A program made the position numbers and the translations under genes. A stretch of DNA of 64,000 bases. Source: Ruoffia sp044336205. Lineage in GTDB: Bacteria > Bacillota > Bacilli > Lactobacillales > Aerococcaceae. The notes under the pieces are model-generated. The model was not told where the DNA came from. It saw only the letters and a list, made by a program, of their open reading frames with translations, and did not search any database. Below are positions 46,499 through 57,276 of this stretch, piece after piece. Each line of letters begins with the position of its first letter. Position 1 is the first letter of the stretch. The stretch covers positions 1,178,001-1,242,000 of the forward strand of contig CP172318.1 in assembly GCA_044336205.1 (NCBI GenBank). The letters run 5' to 3'.

Positions 46499-47419
46499 TT
46501 ATTTCTTTCTCTTATATACTGTTTTTCTTTGTTCTATACGTTCATATATTTGAACGTAATTATCATAGCGTGTCTGTGCAATCTCACCTTGTTCTACCAA
46601 TTCCTTTACATGACAAGCTGGTTCATTGAGGTGCACGCATGAGCGGAACTTACAGTGCTCACCTGCTTCACGAATCTCTGGGAAATAAAAACGCAAGTCT
46701 TCTTTCTCAATATCTGGAAACTCAATCGCGCTAAAACCAGGTGTATCAGCAATAAAACTATCTTGAAACGGGTATAAAGTCACTTCACGGGTCGTATGTC
46801 TTCCACGGTTAAGTGATTCACTTATACTAGCGGTTTCAATTTGAATTTCAGGTAATAATTGGTTCGATAGTGTAGACTTACCTACTCCAGATTGTCCCAT
46901 TACTACATAAGTTCCTTGGTCGATTAAGTTTTTAATTCGTTCAACATCCGATTTATCATTTTGTAGTATAACGAATTGGTAGCCTGCCGGTTCATAGCAT
47001 GTTCGAATAGACTCTACCAATTGATTAGCTTCTTCTTCAGTCATTGAATCTTTAAGTAAGTCAAATTTACTTAATAAAATAATAGGTTCAATGTGTTTCG
47101 ACTCAACAGAAACGAGAAAGTAATCTAATAAATTATACGAAAAATTAGGTTCGACGAGTGATGTTACAACCATCGCATAATCGACATTAGAAATACTTGG
47201 TCGAACCAATTCATTCCTTCTCTTTAAAATCTCAACCAATCTACTTTCTGATTGTTGATCATTGTGGTCTACCTCAATGATTACATCATCACCTACAAGT
47301 GGTTTTTTATTTTTATGTCTGAATAATCCTTTAGGTTTCGTCGCATAACTTTTATTATTTGCCCAAACATAGTAAAAACCACTAATAGACTGATAAATAA
47401 CCCCTTGAATTTTTTCCAT
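46499..47419 (-). CDS. rsgA: Ribosome small subunit GTPase RsgA
   Basis: A 306-residue circularly permuted GTPase for 30S maturation. OB fold first, then G4 LLSKFDL, G1 MGQSGVGKSTLSNQL, G3 DTPGFSAIEF, and the zinc knuckle CKFRSCVHLNEPACHV. Permuted order (G4 before G1) is seen directly. After the prkC terminator. Confidence 0.96.
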   Translation of the reverse strand: MEKIQGVIYQSISGFYYVWANNKSYATKPKGLFRHKNKKPLVGDDVIIEVDHNDQQSESRLVEILKRRNELVRPSISNVDYAMVVTSLVEPNFSYNLLDYFLVSVESKHIEPIILLSKFDLLKDSMTEEEANQLVESIRTCYEPAGYQFVILQNDKSDVERIKNLIDQGTYVVMGQSGVGKSTLSNQLLPEIQIETASISESLNRGRHTTREVTLYPFQDSFIADTPGFSAIEFPDIEKEDLRFYFPEIREAGEHCKFRSCVHLNEPACHVKELVEQGEIAQTRYDNYVQIYERIEQRKTVYKRKK

Positions 47420-47439
47420 TCGATCCTCCTTTAAAAAAA

Positions 47440-47479
47440 TAAGGTTAAACCTTGCTTTATAAACAAAGATTTAACCTTA
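47440..47479 (-). terminator. Terminator after prkC
   Basis: Outer stem TAAGGTTAAA/TTTAACCTTA (47440-47449 with 47470-47479) and inner pairing of CTTTG/AGCAAG type; the minus strand continues TTTTTTT. Confidence 0.8.
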
Positions 47480-47485
47480 ATTACT

Positions 47486-49480
47486 TTACTGTGGCACGAC
47501 ATTATTACTTTCTTCATAGACTTCGCCATCACGAATAATTCGGTATTGCCCTGTACCATTTGATGATATATAAAGCGTTAAACCAATTGTTTGCGACTCT
47601 CTAATCTCAAATTCTTCAGCCAGATCAGTTATATTATTATACTCATCCCCAATATATACTTGAATATTATTCGGTAATGGCGTCTCTTGCTCTGTATCAT
47701 TATTCTCATAGGTCGGGAGGTATTCAATGTAAATAGGAATACTAGAAGTTGATATTTCCTCTTCTTCTTGTCCCATTGAGACTACCACAGAAATGGTGTC
47801 TCCTGGATATAATAATGAGCCGCTTTCTGGACTTTGGCTGATAACTTGTCCTTCAGGTATGAAGTCACTGTATTCATAAGATACATCAACATACAAGCCA
47901 TAGCCATCCGCAAAGGATTGAACCATTGACTCAGATAAGTTGTAAAAATCTTGCATGACACTTGATTCTGAATAACTTCCAACCGTTAAAGTAATAGCTG
48001 TCCTACCAGGGACAACATGTGAACCCGCTTCGATACTTTGAGCTAAGATTGTTCCTGTTTGACTCGCATCATTAGTGAACAAATCTTGTCTTTCAACAAT
48101 AAAGCCGGCATCTATTAACAATTGGCGAATCGGTTCATAACTTTGTCCTGTATAATCACTGATTTGAACTTGTTCTTCCCCACTACTAACAATTAAGTTC
48201 ACCGAAGAATTCCGTTCTACTTTTTGACCCGCTTCTGGATCTGTTCCGATGACGTTACCTTCGACAATCGAATTATGCCAGTTATTGATAACATTTCCTA
48301 CTTCAATATTATTGTCTGTTAATAATTTAACAGCCTCAGCCTGTGTAAGATTACCAACTTCCGGAACATTGACATAACGTATGGTTTGATTGTAGATGGC
48401 ATAGCCACCTAGAACAAGCAGAATGCCTAAGGCAATAACAGTTAACCAACTAATTATTTTTCTTAATCTTCTTGGTTTACCAACTTGGGGGAATTCATGA
48501 TATTGTAAGATATCATCAGAAAACTCTTCTTGAAAATCCTCTTGAACATCAGCTTGTGATAGTACTTGACTTGCATTACTAATAGGCTTAATTGGGTTCA
48601 AGATTAAAGTGTCCTCTGGATCAGCCTTTGGATCGAAAGGTTTCTCATCCATACGGTTGACACTTAAACTCGTACTCAAATCACTCAACATTTCTTGTGC
48701 TGAATTATAACGATGTTCAGGTGATTTAGCTGTTGCCTTTATTACAACGTTCTCTAAGCTTTGTGGTACATAGTCTAGTTTCTCTTTAACTCTAGGAAAT
48801 TCCTCCTGGAAATGCTTTAAAGCAACGGAAACCGCTGATTCTCCATCATAAGGAACTTCACCCGTAATTAACTCATACAAGACAACACCTAAAGCATAGA
48901 TGTCTGATTTAATCGTGGCATTAGCTCCTCTAGCTTGTTCAGGCGATAAGTAATGAACAGAACCTAAGAGGGTATTGGTTTGAGTTAATGAAGTATCAGA
49001 CAATACGACCGCAATTCCAAAGTCAGTAATCTTTACCTCATTGTCTGCATTCATCAAAATATTTTGCGGTTTAATATCACGGTGAATAATATTATTTCGG
49101 TGTGCAATATCGATGGCTGACAGAATTTGTGACATAATGTTCACGACTAATTCTAAAGATATAGGAGATTTATCACGTATGAAGTTTTTCAAGTCATTAC
49201 CTTTAACAAACTCCATAACAATATATTGTTGCCCATCTTCTTCATCGACATCATAAACTTCTACCACATTATGATGAAGTAATTGGCTCGCTGCCATCGC
49301 TTCTCTTTGGAAGCGACGAATAGCATCTTTATTATCTTGGAAGTCAAATCTCAATACTTTAACAGCGACATCACGATCAAGTATGAGATCTCGGGCTAAA
49401 TAAACATTAGCCATACCACCTGTACCAATCAGTTGTGAGATAATATATCTACCCGATAATTTAGAGTTTATATCTATCAT
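47486..49480 (-). CDS. prkC: Serine/threonine protein kinase with PASTA domains
   Basis: A 664-residue membrane kinase that senses wall fragments and controls division, wall synthesis and stress. Kinase domain residues about 10-270: GTGGMANVYLA, Lys in VAVKVLRF, HRDIKPQNILMN, DFGIAVVLS activation loop, SPEQARG. One membrane helix near 345-368. At least three PASTA repeats follow (about 370-575), then a Ser/Thr/Asn-rich tail. It overlaps the phosphatase gene by 4 bases. Confidence 0.96.
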   Translation of the reverse strand: MIDINSKLSGRYIISQLIGTGGMANVYLARDLILDRDVAVKVLRFDFQDNKDAIRRFQREAMAASQLLHHNVVEVYDVDEEDGQQYIVMEFVKGNDLKNFIRDKSPISLELVVNIMSQILSAIDIAHRNNIIHRDIKPQNILMNADNEVKITDFGIAVVLSDTSLTQTNTLLGSVHYLSPEQARGANATIKSDIYALGVVLYELITGEVPYDGESAVSVALKHFQEEFPRVKEKLDYVPQSLENVVIKATAKSPEHRYNSAQEMLSDLSTSLSVNRMDEKPFDPKADPEDTLILNPIKPISNASQVLSQADVQEDFQEEFSDDILQYHEFPQVGKPRRLRKIISWLTVIALGILLVLGGYAIYNQTIRYVNVPEVGNLTQAEAVKLLTDNNIEVGNVINNWHNSIVEGNVIGTDPEAGQKVERNSSVNLIVSSGEEQVQISDYTGQSYEPIRQLLIDAGFIVERQDLFTNDASQTGTILAQSIEAGSHVVPGRTAITLTVGSYSESSVMQDFYNLSESMVQSFADGYGLYVDVSYEYSDFIPEGQVISQSPESGSLLYPGDTISVVVSMGQEEEEISTSSIPIYIEYLPTYENNDTEQETPLPNNIQVYIGDEYNNITDLAEEFEIRESQTIGLTLYISSNGTGQYRIIRDGEVYEESNNVVPQ

Positions 49481-50244
49481 ACAACTTCACCATCCTCAAT
49501 GCTGAGTGAATGTAGATTCTTAACAATAATAATAGTTATATTATCTCTTCCACCTGCTTCGTTAGCTGCATCGATTAATCCAATCGCTAAGTCATCTACC
49601 CTTGATTCTGTGTTAAAAAAGTTAACTAAGTCTTCATGACTAACCATATTTGTTAATCCATCTGAACATAACATAAGTCCGTCAATAGAATTAGTTTGGG
49701 TCTCGCTTAATTCGTAGCCCACATCCGGAGTGACACCAATCGACTGTGTAACAACATTCCTTTGTGGATGAAAATCGCCTTCTTCTTTTGTAATCTCTCC
49801 TGAACGAATTAATTCATTAACTAACGAATGATCTTCCGTTTTTTGGATTAATTGATTTTCTTCAAACACGTATGCCCGGCTATCACCCACGTGAGCAATT
49901 AAGACAAATTCTTCAATAATTAGTGCAAGCACTAAAGTGGTTCCCATCCCACTGAGCTGATTATCCTTTAAGGATTCTTCGTAGATGAATTCATTGACCT
50001 TATGAATAGCTTCATCAACCCATTGTGATGCTTCCTCTTTGGATAATTGTTTATCAAGACTTTTAAATTCTTTCCCTAAGTATTTTGTTGTAAGTTCACT
50101 GGCGACGTCACCGGCTTGATGACCACCAACTCCATCACATAAGACAAATAAATACTGATTATAACCTGACACGAAATAATCAGCATAATCCTGGTTCGAC
50201 TTACGTTGCTTACCCACATTTGAATGGAGCGCTATTTGCATCAT
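49477..50244 (-). CDS. prpC: PP2C-type protein phosphatase
   Basis: A 255-residue Mn/Mg-dependent phosphatase that reverses PrkC. Motifs: QRKSNQDYADYF, LCDGVGGHQAGDVAS, GMGTTLVLAL, HVGDSRAYV, DGLTNMVS, GGRDNITIIIV. The metal-binding aspartates are all present. The second ATG (MQIALHS) is an equally good start. Cotranscribed with prkC. Confidence 0.95.
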   Translation of the reverse strand: MMQIALHSNVGKQRKSNQDYADYFVSGYNQYLFVLCDGVGGHQAGDVASELTTKYLGKEFKSLDKQLSKEEASQWVDEAIHKVNEFIYEESLKDNQLSGMGTTLVLALIIEEFVLIAHVGDSRAYVFEENQLIQKTEDHSLVNELIRSGEITKEEGDFHPQRNVVTQSIGVTPDVGYELSETQTNSIDGLMLCSDGLTNMVSHEDLVNFFNTESRVDDLAIGLIDAANEAGGRDNITIIIVKNLHSLSIEDGEVV

Positions 50245-50271
50245 TTCACCTCAATTGTTTATTCTAATTAG

Positions 50272-51641
50272 TTAGTTCTTTGACTTTTTTATTAATTTTC
50301 CAATAAAAAATCCATCGGTCTGATATTGATCTGGCCATACTCTAATATTACCTTCTGAAGTAATCAAATCTGATGGGATATTATCTTCCGAACTCACTGG
50401 TTTGTGTTCAAAATCTGAATGCGTCTTTAAAAACTGATTCATAACTTGTTCATTCTCTTCTGATGTTACTGTACATGTACTGTAAACAATCGTTCCACCG
50501 TCATTGAGTAATGTTGATAGATGATCTAGCAAATTCTTTTGAATTTCAGCCAATTCAATCACATCTTGATAAGATTTATCATACTTTATCTCTGGTTTAC
50601 GACGCATCAAACCTAAGCCAGAACACGGTGCATCTAAGTATATAATATCATATTTTTGACCATCATTTGGTAAATATTTAGTCGCATCTTGATGGTATAA
50701 GGTCACCTTATCATCTAGCTCAAGACGCACTAAGTGTTCCTTGACACGCTCTAACTTTTTTTCTGAAATATCTAAAGCACTTAGATGACCGTCAGTTAGG
50801 AATTGGGCAATATGTGTTGCTTTCCCACCAGGAGCAGCACAAGCATCAAGGACTCTTTCGCTACCTTTCAGTCGTCCAAGCGGAGCGACAAGCATTGATG
50901 ATTCATCTTGAATAGTTAGCCAACCTTTCATAAATGCGTCAGAATTTACAAGATTCCCTTCTTCAGCAATAATACCATATTCTGATATTAGACTTTTACG
51001 TACTTTAATACCTTCTTCCTTCTCAAGATAGACAATGAGGTCTTCACGAGAGATTAATGTCGTATTCACACGTGCTGAAATATGTGGTACCAATTGAAGG
51101 CTAGCTAATATCTCCTCAACTTCTTCAGTCGTTCTTTTTTTAACAAATATTCTACAATCCATTGGTTGATACTATACTTAACACTGAATCTCTCAGCAAT
51201 ATCTTCAATATTATCGATATTTGCTAATTGATTCCGCATGAAGTTTCGTAATATGGCGTTAACGAAATTACCCAAGCCCCCATGCGCATTGTTTTTTGCA
51301 ATGTTTACCGCTTCATTGACAATAGCGTGGCTTGGTATGCGATCTAAGTACACCAATTGATAGACCGATAGTCTAAATAGCGACTCAACCCAAGCTTCTG
51401 TTTTTTTCCTTTTAAGAAATGGTTGCAAGTAATAATCAATTGTCAGTCTATGTTGAACCACACCATAAACGATTTGGACAACAAGTCGATTATCACGGTC
51501 TTCTAAGGGAGAGTCACTTAAGAAATCATCAATCACAACATTTGAATATTCTTTTTGGTTTTCAATTTTATCAAGTAATATGAGCGCATGCCAGCGTAAA
51601 TTCTTAACTAGCTTTTGCTTAGCTCTTTGTTTTATTTTCAC
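50272..51641 (-). pseudogene. rsmB: 16S rRNA (cytosine-967-C5) methyltransferase RsmB, frameshifted
   Basis: Two frames (51105-51641 and 50272-51162) together give a RsmB of about 455 residues. The first has the NusB-like domain (LVVQIVYGVVQHRLTIDYYL, GGLGNFVNAILRNFMRNQ) up to NQWIVEYLLKK. The second continues RTTEEVEEIL, then the SAM domain ACAAPGGKATHIAQFL, DAPCSGLGLMRRKPE (catalytic Cys) and YSTCTVTSEENEQV. The frame is lost in a run of seven A on the minus strand (51135-51141); eight would join K-K-R-T-T-E-E. Neighbours fmt and prpC are intact. A sequencing error is likely, but true loss of this non-essential gene is possible. Confidence 0.88.
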
Positions 51642-51657
51642 TGTTAACCCTACTTCT

Positions 51658-52611
51658 TTATTTAATTGTAAATGCTTTACCTATTATATCCTTTGGATTA
51701 TTCCCATTCAACCATTCTTCAATACTCATTCGTTTCTTTCCACTCTCTTGCCATTCTGAGATACCATAATAGCTGTTTTGACCACATTGAATAATCACTT
51801 GATTATCTTCCACTGCCATGATTGTGCCTTCGGCTGCGGGCTCTCCATTATAGTTAACAACTTGTCCTTGCCAGATTTTGACTCTTTCTTCTTCAAAAAT
51901 CGTATAAGTTGATGGGAATGGTCTGAATGCTCGTACATGGTTATCTATTTCTTGAGATGATTGTGTCCAATCTAGTTGTTCTTGTTCTTTTGTAATTGTT
52001 GGAGAGAATACAACCAGTGATTCATCTTGACTCACTGGCCTTACCGTCTCATCAAATACGGCCGGTAAAGTATCTAATAATAAATCTCGTCCTACAACAG
52101 CTAGCTTTTCAAACAATATCCCAACATCATCACTATCTTCAATCTTAATCGCTCTTTGCGAGAGAATATCACCCGCATCCATTTTCTTCGTCATATAGAT
52201 GATTGAGATACCGGTCTCATCATCACCATTCCATAAAGCATAATGAATCGGTGCGCCTCCTCTATATTTTGGTAATAATGATGCATGAACATTAATTGAA
52301 CCGTAGTTAGGTGCATCTAGCAAGTCAGTAGGCACGAACTGTCCATATGCCGCTGTAACAATTAAATCGGCACCTAATGCTTTTAATTCTTCTGCTTCTG
52401 GTGATTTGGCAATTTTTTCTGGTTGATACACTTTAATGTTATGTTTTAATGCTAACTCTTTAACAGCTGTAGGTGTTAATATTCTTTTACGTCCAACTGG
52501 TCGGTCAGGTTGTGTCACAACTGCAACTACTTCATATTGTTGGCTTTGGATGATTCCATCCAATACTTCTACTGCAAATTGGGGTGTTCCCATAAAAATA
52601 ATTTTTTTCAT
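51658..52611 (-). CDS. fmt: Methionyl-tRNA formyltransferase
   Basis: A 317-residue enzyme that formylates initiator tRNA. MGTPQFAVEVLDGI, AAYGQFVPTDLLD, NVHASLLPKYRGGAPIHYA (catalytic Asn and His) and YMTKKMDAGDIL are diagnostic; a carboxyl OB domain follows at about 205. Between priA and rsmB. No def gene in the window. Confidence 0.96.
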   Translation of the reverse strand: MKKIIFMGTPQFAVEVLDGIIQSQQYEVVAVVTQPDRPVGRKRILTPTAVKELALKHNIKVYQPEKIAKSPEAEELKALGADLIVTAAYGQFVPTDLLDAPNYGSINVHASLLPKYRGGAPIHYALWNGDDETGISIIYMTKKMDAGDILSQRAIKIEDSDDVGILFEKLAVVGRDLLLDTLPAVFDETVRPVSQDESLVVFSPTITKEQEQLDWTQSSQEIDNHVRAFRPFPSTYTIFEEERVKIWQGQVVNYNGEPAAEGTIMAVEDNQVIIQCGQNSYYGISEWQESGKKRMSIEEWLNGNNPKDIIGKAFTIK

Positions 52612-52628
52612 CTTCTATTCCTTCCTAA

Positions 52629-55043
52629 TTAAAAATATAAGGGCTCATGATCTATATTGATATAGACACCTTGCTTCACATATGATTGAGATTGGTTCAA
52701 AATATCTTCCAACTGCCCTTGAATTAAACTTTTTTCCTTATATTTTAAAAGGATATGAAAGTAGTAATAATTATTAATTTTGGAGATATTATTCCGATTA
52801 GGGCCAATTATGTACAGTTGATCCTCAGAAGTACTAACTGGATTATATAATTGAGCCTTTAGATCATAGATCATCTGACTTGCTTTTCCTTGATGTTTGC
52901 TTGAAACAGTCACTAAGGTAGTAAAGTAATACGGTGGATAATGGGTCAAGTGCCGACGTTTCATCTCATACAGAAAGAAATTCTCATAATCATGCTGCTG
53001 GGCAAAATGAATGACATAGTGTTCTGGATTATAAGTTTGAATAACAACTTCACCCGCTAACTTACCACGTCCAGTCCTTCCGCTTACTTGAGTTAATAAT
53101 TGGAAAGTTCGTTCACTCGCACGAAAATCCGGTAAATTTAAGGCTGTGTCCGCATTAATTACTCCAACTAAAGTAACATTCTCAAAGTCTAACCCTTTGG
53201 CAATCATCTGAGTTCCAAGCAAAATATTAGTCCGCTTACTTGAAAATTCTTCCAATAATTTTTGGTGTTGCCCTTTCCTTCTCGTTGTATCGTTGTCCAT
53301 TCGAGTAATTTTTGCTTGCGGGAATAATTCTCTCAACGTTTCAGCAACTTTTTGAGTGCCTATTCCGTGAGTACGTATATGTTTTGAGTGACAACTTGGA
53401 CAAGTATCAGGAACAGCTTGGTGAAAATCACAATAGTGGCATTTCATTTGGTTGTCAAACTTATGGTAAGTCAATGATATATCACATCGCGGACATTGCA
53501 AAATAAAACCGCACTCACGACATAACAAATAAGATGCATAACCTCGACGATTTTGTAACAATACAATTTGTTCTTCTTTTTCAAGCCGGTCTCTAATCTT
53601 TTCAATGAGAAGAGGAGACAATTCGTTAGCTGATTCTCTTAATGGAACTTGTGTCATATCAATAATTTCCACCGGAGGTAAAGGACGTTGATTGATTCTG
53701 TTCTCCAATTTTATTAATTGGTAATTGCCAACCTGAGCTCTTGCTCTACTCTCTAATGATGGTGTTGCACTTCCTAAAACCAATGGAGCTTGATGATATT
53801 CACCCCGCCATTTTGCTACATCCCGGGCGTGATAGCGTGGATTATCCGATTGTTTATAGGTCAATTCATGTTCCTCATCAATGATGATGATTCCAATATC
53901 ATCTAAGGGTGCAAAGATTGATGAGCGTGCCCCTACTACAATCGTAGCTTCCTTTCTAATTATCCGTTGCCACTCATCAAATTTCTCTGTAATGGATAGA
54001 CCAGAGTGAAGAACGGCGACACCGGTTTGGAATCGACTAACTACTCGCTCCACCATTTGAGGAGTTAGTGATATTTCTGGGACTAATAATAAAGCTGATT
54101 TTCCTTCATCCAGTGCTTTCTCCATCAATTGTAAGTAAATTTCTGTCTTACCGCTTCCGGTTACACCTTCTATGAGATAGGTCTGTGGATCATTATTTTC
54201 TATACTTTGACTAATTAAATCAAAGGCTTGTTGTTGCTCTGGCATTAATTTTTTGTTTATACTCGACTGAAAATCCAGCCCTGCTAAAGGATTACGATAG
54301 ACTTCAACGTATTTTGTCTTAATCCAGCCTTTTTCCTCAGCTGTTTTGACTACAGCATGTGACAAGTCATTATCTTCCATAAAAGTTGATTTATCAACCG
54401 TTCCTTTTTTAAGTATCGTCATTAAATAATCAAGAACTAAACTTTGCTTGTGACTACCTTTTCTCAATTGCTCCTTAGCTTGAATAATCTCTTCATCTGA
54501 TAACAGGCCTTGAATTACTGCTTTTGTTTTACGAGTTGTTTGATCAATCACTTGATAGTCGATACTCAATATACCCTCTTTTTTTAGTTTAGCAATTGTA
54601 TTAGGACTTAGATGTTCTTCTAGTTCCTTTCGGTTAATCTTTGATTCACCTGCATAGTTATGAGTTAATAGCTCTTGCATTTTTTGGGTGTCATGAATAA
54701 TGGCTACCGATTCATATTTTACTTTTAATAAGCTGGGTAACATCGTCTGGAGTATAGAAATTCTAAAAGCTTGTAAGTAATTCGCAAGATATTCACTTAA
54801 TTTAATTAATTCTTCATTTAAGTAGACATCATAATCCATGATAGAATGAATATTTTTTAAATTCCCATCGAATTTTGATTCATCAATAATGTCGACAACA
54901 AAGCCAGTTCGTTGAATATTACCAAAAGGAACTTGAATACGGCTACCGATTCGAATAGCAGCTTGCCAGTCTTCTGGTACTTTGTAGTCAAAGCTACGGT
55001 TTACTTGTTTAGCTGGAATATCCACGATGACTTTCACTATCAT
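52629..55043 (-). CDS. priA: Primosomal protein N' (PriA helicase)
   Basis: An 804-residue fork-restart helicase. Amino DNA-binding domain VIVDIPAKQVNRSFDY; Walker A GVTGSGKTEIYLQLM; DEAH-type IIIDEEHELTYKQ; two zinc sites with CRECGFILQCPRCDISL and CHYCDFHQAVPDTCPSC; late QVSGRTGRG. Full family length. coaBC, found between rpoZ and priA in Bacillus, is missing. Confidence 0.96.
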   Translation of the reverse strand: MIVKVIVDIPAKQVNRSFDYKVPEDWQAAIRIGSRIQVPFGNIQRTGFVVDIIDESKFDGNLKNIHSIMDYDVYLNEELIKLSEYLANYLQAFRISILQTMLPSLLKVKYESVAIIHDTQKMQELLTHNYAGESKINRKELEEHLSPNTIAKLKKEGILSIDYQVIDQTTRKTKAVIQGLLSDEEIIQAKEQLRKGSHKQSLVLDYLMTILKKGTVDKSTFMEDNDLSHAVVKTAEEKGWIKTKYVEVYRNPLAGLDFQSSINKKLMPEQQQAFDLISQSIENNDPQTYLIEGVTGSGKTEIYLQLMEKALDEGKSALLLVPEISLTPQMVERVVSRFQTGVAVLHSGLSITEKFDEWQRIIRKEATIVVGARSSIFAPLDDIGIIIIDEEHELTYKQSDNPRYHARDVAKWRGEYHQAPLVLGSATPSLESRARAQVGNYQLIKLENRINQRPLPPVEIIDMTQVPLRESANELSPLLIEKIRDRLEKEEQIVLLQNRRGYASYLLCRECGFILQCPRCDISLTYHKFDNQMKCHYCDFHQAVPDTCPSCHSKHIRTHGIGTQKVAETLRELFPQAKITRMDNDTTRRKGQHQKLLEEFSSKRTNILLGTQMIAKGLDFENVTLVGVINADTALNLPDFRASERTFQLLTQVSGRTGRGKLAGEVVIQTYNPEHYVIHFAQQHDYENFFLYEMKRRHLTHYPPYYFTTLVTVSSKHQGKASQMIYDLKAQLYNPVSTSEDQLYIIGPNRNNISKINNYYYFHILLKYKEKSLIQGQLEDILNQSQSYVKQGVYINIDHEPLYF

Positions 55044-55107
55044 AACTTTTCTACTCCTTTATCGAATATAAATAGTTTAAAAATAATCTGCTATTAATGA
55101 CAAAAAA

Positions 55108-55142
55108 CTACCATGAAAGTGATATGAATTCTTTCATAGTAG
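55108..55142 (-). terminator. Terminator of gmk-rpoZ
   Basis: 12-bp stem CTACCATGAAAG/CTTTCATAGTAG with one mismatch, 11-base loop, then GGTAGTTTTTTG on the minus strand. Confidence 0.85.
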
Positions 55143-55149
55143 CTTCTTA

Positions 55150-55344
55150 TTATTGTTTAATTTGTAGGTCACCTGATACTACTTCTTCAAGCGCGCGACC
55201 GACTGGCTTAATTGCCTTATAATCTTCTAACATTTCGTGTTTGTAGACTTTCATCTCATGAGCACGTTTACTAGCTAAAATGATTAAACTATATTTTGAA
55301 GGGACCTTCTCTACTAACTTGTCCACTGATGGATATAACATCAT
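55150..55344 (-). CDS. rpoZ: RNA polymerase omega subunit
   Basis: A 64-residue protein that helps assemble RNA polymerase. MMLYPSVDKLVEKVPSKYSL and ASKRAHEM and the KAIKPVGRALEEV block are family hallmarks. It follows gmk by 6 bases. Confidence 0.95.
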   Translation of the reverse strand: MMLYPSVDKLVEKVPSKYSLIILASKRAHEMKVYKHEMLEDYKAIKPVGRALEEVVSGDLQIKQ

Positions 55345-55350
55345 AATTGA

Positions 55351-55983
55351 TTACTCTCCTTTTTGAAAAAAATTATGAATTTGCATCTTAATTTGATCTA
55401 CAACGCGAGAAACTTTTAAATGTTCACTTTGTATTATGCCATTAATTTTATTTACAGCATTCTCAACTTTATCATTAACAACGACGTAATCATAATGCTT
55501 CATCATATCAATCTCTTCACGTGCTTTTTGCATGCGTTCGTAGATGATTTCTTGGGCATCTGTACCCCTCGCTGTGATTCTTGATTCTAACTCATTCAAG
55601 TTCGGTGGTGCAAGAAAAATGAAGATTCCATCAGGCATTCTTTCGCGCACTTTCAATGCACCTTGGACTTCAATCTCTAAGAAGACATCTTTCCCTTTAG
55701 ATAAGTTATCTTCAATCCAATGAATTGGAGTTCCATAGTAATTCCCTACATACTCTGCATATTCAAGTAATGTATCGGATTCAATCAATTTTTCAAATTC
55801 TTCTCTTGAGGTAAAGTGATAATCTACACCATCCACTTCTCCCGGTCTCATCTCTCTAGTTGTTGCTGATACTGAATATACGTAATTGTATATGTTATCT
55901 TTAAAGATCGCAGCTCTAACTGTTCCCTTTCCAACACCGGATGGGCCTGATAATACAATTAATAAACCTCTTGTATCGTTCAT
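55351..55983 (-). CDS. gmk: Guanylate kinase
   Basis: A 210-residue nucleotide kinase (GMP to GDP). P-loop SGPSGVGKGTVRAAI, SATTREMRPGEVDGVDYHF and EIEVQGALKVRE are present. The ATG at 55981-55983 follows TTGGAGG; the in-frame GTG six codons upstream sits before that site. gmk-rpoZ is the conserved pair. Confidence 0.96.
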   Translation of the reverse strand: MNDTRGLLIVLSGPSGVGKGTVRAAIFKDNIYNYVYSVSATTREMRPGEVDGVDYHFTSREEFEKLIESDTLLEYAEYVGNYYGTPIHWIEDNLSKGKDVFLEIEVQGALKVRERMPDGIFIFLAPPNLNELESRITARGTDAQEIIYERMQKAREEIDMMKHYDYVVVNDKVENAVNKINGIIQSEHLKVSRVVDQIKMQIHNFFQKGE

Positions 55984-56083
55984 ATTTACCTCCAAATTCA
56001 CTTCTTAAAATCTATAAGCTCTATCATATCATAATATTCAAAGTCTTTAAACACTATCTGTTAATTCGATTGAATTGACTTCG

Positions 56084-57068
56084 TTATAGTCCTAATTCAT
56101 TTTGTAATTTCGCTTGTACTTCTTCTAAGGTTGATGGATCAATAATTTCATAATAAACCTCCATCGATCATTTCACCTGAACCGTCCAATTGGATCATTT
56201 CGATATTTTGAATGGCATGACGATAATCCATCGCAATCTTTCTAATATCATTCAGTGATAGATCCGTTTGAACGTTCCCGTTTAGACTTGAGAGAATTCC
56301 AGGAATATTAGCTATTGAGTCCAATTGAGTCGCTTGTTCGACAATGGCACCAACTAATTGCCTTGCACGTTCTTGTCGACTATAATCACCACCCGTGTCA
56401 TAACGATTACGTGTATAAGCCAATGCCATATCTCCATCCATGGTGTAACTTTGACCTTCAACGAAATTATAATCTCCTTGAGTAAAAGTATCCACAGAAG
56501 TAATAGTAATGCCTCCTAAAGTATCGATAATATCCGAGAATCCTTGCATGTTGGCAGAAATAGTGTAATCAATCGGAATATCTAATAAATTTTGTACCGT
56601 ATTAGCAGCCATTGAGACACCTCCAAAGGCATAGGCATGATTAATCTTATCTTCCGTTCCTTTACCAATGATCTCTGTTAAAGTATCTCTCGGTATACTA
56701 GTGAGGGTCATATTCTCAGTATAAGGATTCACAGTAGCTACAACCATTATATCTGAACGTCCTTGATCTATTCGGCCTTCTGACCCTGTATCCACACCTA
56801 GTAACAAGATAGAGAATGATTCCTTCTCTTGAACCAAATTACTTACAGATTCATCACGTAAGTTAATTTGTTCTTCCGGTCTACTTTGCTGAATTTCAGT
56901 TAAGGTTGTATTTACTCGATAATAGAAAAATGCACCGACCCCTATGACTATTAAGAGTAAAAATAATAGGATTCCTAAAATAATAAGGCAACCTAATCTA
57001 CGTTTCTTAGGGCGTCGTTTTGTTCTATGTCCATGTCTTTCACGGCGAGATAAATTATTATCAGTCAT
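56084..57068 (-). pseudogene. LCP (LytR-CpsA-Psr) family wall-polymer ligase, 3' frameshift
   Basis: A membrane-anchored enzyme that links anionic polymers to peptidoglycan. A basic cytoplasmic stretch (residues 1-28), one helix (about 29-50), then the LCP domain: ILLLGVDTGSEGRIDQGRSD, SIPRDTL, DKINHAYAFGGV, ALAYTRNRYDTGGDYSRQERQ-like. The frame as read stops at 56148 after GEMIDGGLL. One base fewer near 56158-56163 would read MIDGVYYEIIDPSTLEEV and run to a stop at 56084, the normal LCP ending. Only about 24 residues are changed, so the protein may work even if the shift is real. Confidence 0.85.
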
Positions 57069-57208
57069 TATTGTATCCTTTCAGATATTAATTTTGTTAT
57101 CTATTGTATTACTTTGTTGTCTGGTTTTCAAATTATAAACAGCTAAGAACAGTACACAAGGTATTTATTCCTCAACAATTAAAAATATTCATTTCTATAA
57201 ATAAACTA

Positions 57209-57237
57209 TTGACAAAAAGAACGAATGTTCGTATAGT
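57209..57237 (+). promoter_or_regulatory. Promoter of the YolD-like gene
   Basis: Consensus -35 TTGACA (57209-57214) and TATAGT (57232-57237), exactly 17 bases apart. Confidence 0.82.
57218..57231. promoter_or_regulatory. LexA-type SOS box 1
   Basis: A-GAAC-GAAT-GTTC-G matches the Gram-positive consensus CGAAC-N4-GTTCG apart from the first base. It fills the promoter spacer, so a bound repressor would block polymerase. Confidence 0.75.
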
Positions 57238-57244
57238 GTATATA

Positions 57245-57258
57245 CAAACATTTGTTCG
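57245..57258. promoter_or_regulatory. LexA-type SOS box 2 (weaker)
   Basis: C-AAAC-ATTT-GTTC-G has one half-site mismatch from the consensus. It lies just after the -10, near the transcript start. Confidence 0.55.
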
Positions 57259-57276
57259 TACTAAGGAGTGACATTC